A stretch of DNA of 20,476 bases from Candidatus Poseidoniaceae archaeon (GTDB taxonomy: Archaea > Thermoplasmatota > Poseidoniia > Poseidoniales > Poseidoniaceae). Shown here piece by piece: positions 14,754-20,476 of this stretch (the stretch's first letter is position 1; each line of letters begins with the position of its first letter). Made by a program: the position numbers and the translations under genes. The notes beneath the pieces are model-generated. The model worked only from the letters and a program-made list of their open reading frames with translations. It was not told where the DNA came from and did no database searches. The stretch spans positions 1 through 20,476 of the forward strand of contig JAQXFJ010000226.1 of assembly GCA_029250385.1 (NCBI GenBank). Reading direction: 5' to 3'.

Positions 14754-15692
14754 TTAATCACCAAAAATCATTGACATATCCAACGGTTTTACTCCACGGT
14801 TAATCGCACTAGTCGATAAAACATCGATGCCGCATTCAAACCACTGTTCCAACTTTTCATGAGTAATGTTGCCACTAGCTTCCAAATAAACGGCGTCTCT
14901 AAGCCCCATATCTTCTAATTGACTAACTACTTGTTTAGATTTTTCAGGTCCAAAATTATCTAACATAATTACCGCTTTATGCCCGGATTCTCCATGAGTA
15001 TTTTGCCATATAGCGGCGGCAGTAATTGCTTCTTTTTCTGTCCGAACTTCAATTTCCAAAAAAGAATTTAATTGTTCTAAGTCTAATTCTTGAATAAATT
15101 TAGCAATTCTCTCATTATTATCGTTCGAAGTTTCATCCATTGAAGCCAAATCATTTTCTTTAATCATTATAGCATCTTCTCGATTAAGTCGATGAGTTAA
15201 GCCGCCCCCAAGGTGAACAGCCCATTTATCCAGTAGCCCCCAAGTCGTCTTGCGAGTACAAGCAATCTGCTTGACTGCAATGGTTGACCATTTTTTAGTC
15301 TCAGTGGCAATCCCCGATAACTGGCCTAGGATGTTTAGCATACTTCGCTCTATCTTTAGTATACTTTCTTGATCTCCATTAACCGTTGCAATATCATCGC
15401 CTATCGACACTTTTTTGCCATCAGTGGCATGCCAATTAATGTTAATGGAAGGAGCCCAAATCTGAATTAGATGGTCAACCATTGCAGTTCCTGCCACCAA
15501 ACCATCATCTTTAGCGATAATAGTCGCAGTTGCCTTTTCACCCATCCCAAATAGCGGGCTATCAATACAATCATCAGCTAAAATCGTGGTAATCCAACGG
15601 TCCATGCTAGAGAGCAACAATCTGCTGACTCCTTCATCCGCAGTCCATAGTAAATGACCCCGGTCATGGGGTAATATGCTAGTCTCCGCCAT
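14754..15692 (-). CDS. nadC: Quinolinate phosphoribosyltransferase (nicotinate-nucleotide pyrophosphorylase, carboxylating)
   Basis: Converts quinolinate and PRPP to nicotinate mononucleotide, CO2 and pyrophosphate in de novo NAD synthesis. Family blocks: SMLNILGQLSGIAT (118-131), ACTRKTTWGLL then KWAVHLGGGLTHR (145-168), AIMIKENDL (174-182), EIEVRTEKEA, IMLDNFGPE, YLEASGNIT and STSAINRGVKPLDMS near the end, covering PRPP and quinolinate sites. At 312 residues it is slightly longer than the usual ~280, owing to a loop after KENDL and an extended N-terminus. ATG 15692 has a TATA-like box 21-26 bases upstream and no Shine-Dalgarno motif. nadA and nadB are not in the window. Confidence 0.95.
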   Translation of the reverse strand: MAETSILPHDRGHLLWTADEGVSRLLLSSMDRWITTILADDCIDSPLFGMGEKATATIIAKDDGLVAGTAMVDHLIQIWAPSININWHATDGKKVSIGDDIATVNGDQESILKIERSMLNILGQLSGIATETKKWSTIAVKQIACTRKTTWGLLDKWAVHLGGGLTHRLNREDAIMIKENDLASMDETSNDNNERIAKFIQELDLEQLNSFLEIEVRTEKEAITAAAIWQNTHGESGHKAVIMLDNFGPEKSKQVVSQLEDMGLRDAVYLEASGNITHEKLEQWFECGIDVLSTSAINRGVKPLDMSMIFGD

Positions 15693-15710
15693 GATTAATC
15701 CAATGGGCTC

Positions 15711-15720
15711 ATGATATAGA
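15711..15720 (-). promoter_or_regulatory. TATA box of nadC
   Basis: Minus-strand TCTATATCAT lies about 19-28 bases before the nadC ATG at 15692, fitting a leaderless start. The 101-base interval it lies in also separates nadC from the divergent pantoate kinase gene, for which I see no convincing TATA box. Confidence 0.45.
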
Positions 15721-15793
15721 ATTGCACCCCTCGATTAAATTAGCAATATAATCATAGAAACATAACACAATTCAAATCCATAGTTTACTTGGC

Positions 15794-16768
15794 ATGAGCA
15801 TGGACACAGAGGCGCAATCCCATATTGGGGGGCACATTACTCTGTTCTTCACAGTTGAAAAAGAGGGGCGTCTATTACGCAATCAAGGTAGCAGGGGAGT
15901 TGGACTGAATATCGACCACGGAGTTATTGCAAGGGTCACACAACTATCCAGTGACGGCCTAATCTCAGATTCAACAATTACCATAACCGACCATCAAGGT
16001 GACCTGTTAGTCGACTCTGAACAACAGTATCGCCAATTAATCGATGAGTTGGTATATGCAAGACTACTGCCTGGAAATTATATTTTTGATATTAAAATTA
16101 CTCTGCAATTGCCAACAAGTCAAGGAATGGGGATGTCTGCAGCAGGATTAATTGCTCTTGCTACTGCTTTTAGAGAATTAACTGGCGGGGGCACTCTTGA
16201 CCAATATTACCGGATATGTCATCGAATAGAGAGATTGCGTGGCTCGGGCCTTGGTGATGTTTTGGGGATTTATGCCGGCGGTGTAGAAATGCGCTTGCAA
16301 CCAGGTGCACCAGGTGCTTCGGGTCGAAGTCTAGGTTTCCCGTGCCGTCAGCCGGTAATCGTGGTTTGGCAACCAGAAGAAACAAGACATACTTCGAGTT
16401 ATATCGATAATCCTGATTGGCAGTTAAAAATTACTCAAGCAGGCCATAGAGCCCTTAACAAACTCAAAACAGGACCTTGGAATCATTCTCGTTGGTCTGA
16501 TATTTTAATACAATCAAATATTTTTTCTAGGGAATCAGAATTACTTGATGAGGTTGAAAGAAAGCAGTTGCTAAACTTAGTACGCAAGGTCGTCAAAGAT
16601 TTAGATTTACAAACTCATCTCAGTATTAGGCTATGTATGTTAGGAGTTTCTGTGGTCATATTGCCCAGAAAATTAAGTCGACAGATAACTAAACAAGAGC
16701 TTGATGAGTTAAACAATAATTTACTTCAACTAAGCTTAGGATCAATAATAACCAGTATCTCATCCTAG
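15794..16768 (+). CDS. Pantoate kinase (GHMP kinase family)
   Basis: Phosphorylates pantoate to 4-phosphopantoate, the first dedicated step of the archaeal CoA pathway and the substrate for the ligase encoded at 14004-14753. 324 residues, within the family range. The GHMP N-terminal signature SHIGGHITLFF is at 9-19, GSRGVGLNIDHG at 32-43, the ATP-binding loop LPTSQGMGMSAAG at 106-118, and the GSGLGDVLGIYAGG block at 150-163. ATG 15794 (second ATG at 15800) is divergent from nadC across 101 bases. Its stop overlaps the stop of the convergent TPD nuclease gene. Confidence 0.9.
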   Translation: MSMDTEAQSHIGGHITLFFTVEKEGRLLRNQGSRGVGLNIDHGVIARVTQLSSDGLISDSTITITDHQGDLLVDSEQQYRQLIDELVYARLLPGNYIFDIKITLQLPTSQGMGMSAAGLIALATAFRELTGGGTLDQYYRICHRIERLRGSGLGDVLGIYAGGVEMRLQPGAPGASGRSLGFPCRQPVIVVWQPEETRHTSSYIDNPDWQLKITQAGHRALNKLKTGPWNHSRWSDILIQSNIFSRESELLDEVERKQLLNLVRKVVKDLDLQTHLSIRLCMLGVSVVILPRKLSRQITKQELDELNNNLLQLSLGSIITSISS

Positions 16769-16783
16769 TTTGATCCTAGTTTG
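16762..16783. repeat. 11-bp tandem duplication over the converging stop codons
   Basis: ATCCTAGTTTG occurs twice in direct succession (16762-16772 and 16773-16783). The first copy contains the CTAG in which both the pantoate kinase stop (16766-16768) and the TPD nuclease stop (16765-16767) fall. With only one copy, both genes would still end, the TPD protein two residues shorter (ending K-L-G). It looks like a recent slippage or duplication event. Confidence 0.85.
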
Positions 16784-17799
16784 GATAAATCCAGCACTCC
16801 AGCATCAAGCATAGTGCAGCCAGGAATATACAAATTTTCACTAAAACCGTGACGGTATACCACGGCACCACTTCCCCATTCTTCGATATAGCGGTTCATT
16901 TGCTTGGACATTTTCTTGCGTTGAAATGCCACATCTGCCCCATAGAAGTGTTTAGCATCAATCCAAGCAATTGGGTTTCCATTAATCTCAACATGGTCTA
17001 GAAATAGTATATCTGGAGTATTTATTGGCCTGCCATGTTCAAGTTTTTGTTCAGATACCATTTCAGGTTGTCGTCTAAGTGTTACTCCTTTTGATTCAAA
17101 CCAGTCTGATAGGATTTCTTCAAACAAATCCGCTCTAGTATGAGTTTCAGATTGATCAACATTTGATACCCGATCAGCAGCTTCTGCCATCTCAAATTCG
17201 TTCCTCTCTCTTTCTTTCATCTTACTAGGGTCTCTTAGGCATTCCTTGATTCGTGATTTAGACCAACGCTTTTCAGCTAATACGATTCTGAATATATTCA
17301 TTGGAGGAAAATCAAAACGCTTAGACAAATCGACAACAGAGACTCCTTCAGAGTATAGTCTGTTTAGTGCTTTTGCACGAGATTTTAACCTGCCGTGACC
17401 ATAAACAGTCTTCTGTTGTAATAGGGCAGATCTGAGTGATAATGCTTGATCTAGAGTCATTTTCTTTTTGTCGACAAATTCAGCAATCTCTTGAACTCGG
17501 TCATCTTCAAGCCAACCGAATTCACCCTTACGTAGCACAAATTTTGACAACGATTCTTCATCTTTTAAGGGAACAGGGCTATTTTTCCAGTCAAATGAAA
17601 ATTTCTTTACTTCCGCCATTTCTTCGGGAATACCCAGCGGTTTTTCAGCTAAATCAAACCGCTGATTGGCTTTTTTTTGTGCAGCATCAACAAATTCCGC
17701 ACTTCGTTCAATCAAAACAGCTTTCCTTGTAGTTCCGTATCGCTTGTTATTTTGCCGATTGCGTGACCGAGAATTTTCGGGTTGTTTTCTCGAGGTCAC
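16765..17799 (-). CDS. TPD-domain protein, archaeal homolog of CDIN1 (C15orf41), PD-(D/E)xK nuclease-like
   Basis: A predicted PD-(D/E)xK-fold nuclease of the TPD family, whose human member CDIN1 binds codanin-1 and is mutated in congenital dyserythropoietic anaemia I. The N-terminal 60 residues are basic. A helix-turn-helix-like stretch lies at about 145-175 (LYSEGVSVVDLSKRFDFPP). The catalytic domain is about 220-344: FEEIL (226-230), the diagnostic TPD at 261-263 (NTPDILFLD), then IDAKHFYGAD (280-289) supplying the D-x-K pair, and GAVVYRHGFSENL. 344 residues, longer than the ~280 of CDIN1. Start is GTG 17799, with GAGAGG five bases upstream; the nearer ATG meets a stop at once. Convergent with pantoate kinase, stops overlapping. 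Nuclease activity and a role in DNA repair are inferred from the family. Confidence 0.82.
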   Translation of the reverse strand: MTSRKQPENSRSRNRQNNKRYGTTRKAVLIERSAEFVDAAQKKANQRFDLAEKPLGIPEEMAEVKKFSFDWKNSPVPLKDEESLSKFVLRKGEFGWLEDDRVQEIAEFVDKKKMTLDQALSLRSALLQQKTVYGHGRLKSRAKALNRLYSEGVSVVDLSKRFDFPPMNIFRIVLAEKRWSKSRIKECLRDPSKMKERERNEFEMAEAADRVSNVDQSETHTRADLFEEILSDWFESKGVTLRRQPEMVSEQKLEHGRPINTPDILFLDHVEINGNPIAWIDAKHFYGADVAFQRKKMSKQMNRYIEEWGSGAVVYRHGFSENLYIPGCTMLDAGVLDLSKLGSN

Positions 17800-17854
17800 A
17801 TATTCCTCTCAAAGCCGACAATCTTTGAACTATCGCATTGTCATAGGGTCATAT

Positions 17855-18361
17855 CTATTCATTTTCAGAAACTTGTTGGTACTCAATAATCCCGTGGCTA
17901 GATAAATCCTCAAACAACTGGGAAACAATAGCTTTGGCAAAGCGCTTACCAAATCGTAGCAGGCGGCCCAATTTTGAAATGTCCCACCAAGCAGAGATTT
18001 CAACCCCACCATTTTCGGTTTCTAATACAGTAATTTCGATTATCAAACGTCGTATTGCTAGGGCTGAGGTCCGACCATTGATTTTTTGACCAATCCAGGT
18101 TAAGCGAAGTTCAGCAAAGCACGGCTCTTCTGAAGATTTAATTTGTGAAACCTGCCACAAATCCTCAACCAACTGTTGCGCTATAATACGGTGGAGGTCG
18201 AAACGCTGATTTTCTTGTAACAGGCCCTGCTGCTCTGATAAAATTCTGTTGGCAAATTTGTTCCACAAAGGCCAACAATTCAAATTTAACAAATTAAAAC
18301 TAATATTACGCGACTCGTTAATCATTAGTTGTTTCCTTAGAATCAAGTCAGGATGAGACAT
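17855..18361 (-). CDS. Conserved-looking protein coupled to leuS, unknown
   Basis: 168 residues, soluble. Helical first half (NLNCWPLWNKFANRILSEQ), then a beta-rich segment (CFAELRLTWIGQKING, RRLIIEITVLETENGGVEI) and a C-terminal helix region (FGKRFAKAIVSQLFEDL). I do not recognise the family. The start is ATG 18361, set by GAGGTAA five bases upstream; an earlier TTG at 18379 would lie inside leuS. The Shine-Dalgarno motif overlaps the leuS stop, so it is translated in step with leucyl-tRNA synthetase, hinting at a linked role in tRNA or translation (inference). The TPD gene starts about 55 bases downstream. Confidence 0.6.
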   Translation of the reverse strand: MSHPDLILRKQLMINESRNISFNLLNLNCWPLWNKFANRILSEQQGLLQENQRFDLHRIIAQQLVEDLWQVSQIKSSEEPCFAELRLTWIGQKINGRTSALAIRRLIIEITVLETENGGVEISAWWDISKLGRLLRFGKRFAKAIVSQLFEDLSSHGIIEYQQVSENE

Positions 18362-18366
18362 AACAC

Positions 18367-18373
18367 TTACCTC
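18367..18373 (-). promoter_or_regulatory. Shine-Dalgarno site overlapping the leuS stop
   Basis: GAGGTAA on the minus strand, five bases before ATG 18361, shares bases with the TGA that ends leuS (18372-18374). This fixes the start of the downstream unknown gene and implies ribosomes finishing leuS re-initiate there. Confidence 0.55.
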
Positions 18374-20476
18374 AAGCAAAAATAATGCCTGGGCTTAGTG
18401 GTAAAGCAGATTTTTCCCGCCCATCAGCAAGGTCATAATCTTCTGTCTTGATGACGTTGATTTCTTCTAGTCCTAACTCTTTAGCCAAGAATTCTGCTCT
18501 TGTACTCAGTACCTCTATTTCATCGATATTCTGTAGAATTAATTCTTTCGCTTTATCATCCCACTTGAATACTTGAGACAACATTCTCTTGTTCCAATAT
18601 TGCAAGATTTCACCCATGTTATGCTCATTAACAAAACTCATCTGTTTAATTTCTTGAATGAAGTTTCTGACATTGCCACCATCTGCAATGAAATTTATTG
18701 CATTTACCGATAACTTCTGTTTCCAATCAGGGGCGGTCACCAAAGTCAAAACCTTGGCAGCTCCATCAAGATGCCGTTCAGCAATTGATTTTACTTTACG
18801 CACATTCTCAAGGACTCCTCTCATGATGAACTCCTTGTCAAGGTTGAGTTGCTCATCTGATTCTAGATTTTGGACACTTGGCATTTCAGACGCAGAAACC
18901 AATTGACTAAATTCTAGGCATTTGCCCCATTCTTCCGCTAAATGCGGAGTCGAAACTGAAATTAAATAAGTCCAACATTCCATCAGGCTTTTTCCCACCT
19001 CGACATTATCACCGCCGCGGCGAATATACCAATTGACATCTTTAATCAACTCGTAATGAGAAATTTCAACGGCCCTACGTAAATCGTAAGTTTTCATTGC
19101 TTGATTAAATTCACTCACTCTTTGCTTTAATCTAGCAGTCAACCAATCATCTATTGCAGAGTTATTATTACCCCAATTTAATATCGTTTCAGGAATGGAT
19201 TGTAATTGCAACATTACTCTATGATTTGCTTCCAATGCTGTGTCTGACCAATCCATGCCCGCGGTAGGATTGGCTGCAAATAGAATAAACAGTCTCACTG
19301 TATCTGCCCCAAATTGTTCAATCATATCTTCGGGAGACACGGTATTTCCGAGTGATTTGCTCATTTTAGCAGATCTCATCGATAAGGCATCACCACACTG
19401 TGGGCAAGGCATACCAACGTGGTCGACGCTGAGGGTGATTGCGCAAGATTCACACCATGGTGCTGCTTTGTTTACCATGCCTTGGCACAGTAGTTCATTG
19501 AATGGTTCATCTACTGAGTGAAGTCCCAAATCTCTGAGAGCCTTTGTCCAAAACCGTGCATAGATTAGGTGCATCTGTGCATGTTCAATACCACCACAGT
19601 AAAAGTCAACATTCATCCAATCGTTTGCTGCTTCTTTAGAAAAACATTCATCGTTATTTGTTGCGTCCGTATATCTTAAGAAATACCATGAGGAATCGAC
19701 AAAGGTATCCATAGTATCGGTTTCCCTGCGCGCATCTTTGCCACATTTAGGACACTTCACCTGCATAAATTCCTCTGATGTCTCAAGAGGATTGCCTTTA
19801 CCAAATACAATGTCTCGTGGTAGCTCAACCGGCAAATCTTCCTCAGGTACGGGAACTGCACCACACTCATCACAGTGAATTATTGGTATTGGAGTACCCC
19901 AATATCTCTGTCTTGAGATTAACCAAGGGCGAATTTTCCAATTTAGTTTTCTTTCTCCTTTACCATGCTTGACTAATTCATCAATAACTGCGGTAATAGC
20001 AGACTTGCCATGTAAACCGTCAAACTTCGTCGAGCCAGTATTTACCATCCAGCCATATTCAGTTTCCGCTTTTGTTAACTCGGCTGAAGCGTCGCCCCCT
20101 TCAGTCATCACAAGAGCACGGCGAATGGGGATGGAGAATTTTTGTGCGAAATCGAAATCTCTCTCATCGTGTGCTGGAACAGCCATTACTGCACCTGTTC
20201 CATAAGATGCGATAACAAAGTTTCCACTCCAAATTGGAATTTTTTCGCCAGTTAATGGATGGATTGCATACTTACCAAGAGGTACGCCGTTCTTTTTGTT
20301 CATGTTTTTGATTCTGTCAAATTCAGTCATCACCGATACTTCATCATGTAAAGCCCGCCAATCCGTCTCAAATTCAGTTTCTGAGACTAATTGTTCGGCT
20401 AGCGGATGTTCAGGTGCTAGAGTGATAAAAGTAACCCCGTACAAGGTATCTGGCCTGGTGGTAAACACGGTAATGG
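18372..20476 (-). CDS. leuS: Leucyl-tRNA synthetase, bacterial-type core, start beyond right edge
   Basis: Charges tRNA-Leu and edits mischarged tRNA. The visible part is about 700 residues; the N-terminal HIGH region lies outside, and the frame enters the window as I-T-V-F-T-T-R-P-D-T. Numbering from the GTG codon at 20468 (an internal Val codon taken as residue 1): editing domain with TTRPDTLYG (3-11), SYGTGAVMAVPAHDERDF (88-105); catalytic return with SRQRYWGTPIPI (185-196); zinc pairs C199/C202 and C239/C242; DSSWYFLRY (258-266); KMSKS at 368-372; FAANPTAGMDWSD (397-409). These read as bacterial-type. A further C-x2-C pair of pairs at C339/C342 and C355/C358 lies just before KMSKS, where bacterial enzymes have the leucine-specific insert. 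From about residue 540 the tail (RGVLENVRKVKSI, TLVTAPDWKQKL, ending ALPLSPGIIFA) looks archaeal rather than bacterial. The stop overlaps the next gene's ribosome-binding site. Confidence 0.93.
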   Translation of the reverse strand, partial: ITVFTTRPDTLYGVTFITLAPEHPLAEQLVSETEFETDWRALHDEVSVMTEFDRIKNMNKKNGVPLGKYAIHPLTGEKIPIWSGNFVIASYGTGAVMAVPAHDERDFDFAQKFSIPIRRALVMTEGGDASAELTKAETEYGWMVNTGSTKFDGLHGKSAITAVIDELVKHGKGERKLNWKIRPWLISRQRYWGTPIPIIHCDECGAVPVPEEDLPVELPRDIVFGKGNPLETSEEFMQVKCPKCGKDARRETDTMDTFVDSSWYFLRYTDATNNDECFSKEAANDWMNVDFYCGGIEHAQMHLIYARFWTKALRDLGLHSVDEPFNELLCQGMVNKAAPWCESCAITLSVDHVGMPCPQCGDALSMRSAKMSKSLGNTVSPEDMIEQFGADTVRLFILFAANPTAGMDWSDTALEANHRVMLQLQSIPETILNWGNNNSAIDDWLTARLKQRVSEFNQAMKTYDLRRAVEISHYELIKDVNWYIRRGGDNVEVGKSLMECWTYLISVSTPHLAEEWGKCLEFSQLVSASEMPSVQNLESDEQLNLDKEFIMRGVLENVRKVKSIAERHLDGAAKVLTLVTAPDWKQKLSVNAINFIADGGNVRNFIQEIKQMSFVNEHNMGEILQYWNKRMLSQVFKWDDKAKELILQNIDEIEVLSTRAEFLAKELGLEEINVIKTEDYDLADGREKSALPLSPGIIFA

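Noticed and set aside
17830..18012. A 60-codon minus-strand frame downstream of the leuS-coupled gene
   Set aside because: It overlaps the better-supported 17855-18361 gene in another frame and has no ribosome-binding site or recognisable content.
1..20476. CRISPR array, prophage, insertion sequence or defence island
   Set aside because: No regularly spaced repeats, transposase, integrase or terminal inverted repeats were found; the only direct repeat noticed is the 11-bp duplication at 16762-16783.

Overview
The window looks like chromosomal DNA from an uncultured, AT-rich euryarchaeon, probably a marine Thermoplasmatota-type lineage such as Marine Group II/III. The archaeal evidence is seen directly: a TFIIB-type transcription factor (TFB), the archaea-specific pair of CoA enzymes (pantoate kinase and 4-phosphopantoate--beta-alanine ligase), a THEP1-type NTPase, a TPD/CDIN1-type nuclease, and TATA boxes about 25 bases before several first genes. 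The lineage is inferred from gene content and packing; no phylogeny was run. I saw no tRNA, rRNA, CRISPR array, insertion sequence, integrase or attachment site. No gene-free stretch exceeds 300 bases; the longest are 2524-2725 and 8443-8603.

Layout. 1-2523 (minus): an aconitase-superfamily dehydratase with its swivel domain at the N-terminus, coupled by an ATGA overlap to a TVP38/DedA-type membrane protein cut by the left edge. 2726-5154 (plus): TFB and a HEAT-like repeat protein. 5155-5574 (minus): a four-helix membrane protein. 5626-6489 (plus): a GalU-type UTP--glucose-1-phosphate uridylyltransferase. 6491-7821 (minus): a small membrane protein, glycine cleavage H protein and RNase HI. 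7861-8442 (minus): THEP1 NTPase behind a promoter with a 10-bp palindrome. 8604-9461 (minus): two tandem TerB-like paralogs.

9548-11596 (minus) is a compact nucleotide-sugar operon: an RmlA-type nucleotidyltransferase, a short UDP-sugar dehydrogenase and a GtrA-type membrane protein. With the GalU-like enzyme it could make UDP-glucose, then UDP-glucuronate, for cell-surface glycans or glycolipids; no glycosyltransferase lies in the window. 11633-13921 (minus) holds four genes I cannot assign: a Cys/His-motif coiled-coil protein, a soluble coiled-coil protein and two small two-helix membrane proteins.

14004-16768 is a cofactor block. nadC (NAD synthesis) and the 4-phosphopantoate--beta-alanine ligase gene run leftwards with no gap, and pantoate kinase diverges from nadC across about 100 bp, so the two archaeal CoA enzymes flank a NAD enzyme. 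16765-17799 is the TPD nuclease, converging on pantoate kinase with overlapping stops and an 11-bp tandem duplication. 17855-20476 (minus) is an unassigned protein coupled to leucyl-tRNA synthetase, whose start lies beyond the right edge. That synthetase has a bacterial-style editing and catalytic core and what looks like an archaeal-style C-terminal tail.

Expression signals: genes at the head of a run tend to have a TATA-like box about 25 bases before the start codon and no Shine-Dalgarno motif (leaderless mRNAs), while internal genes have Shine-Dalgarno motifs or overlapping stop/start codons. Convergent genes abut or overlap.
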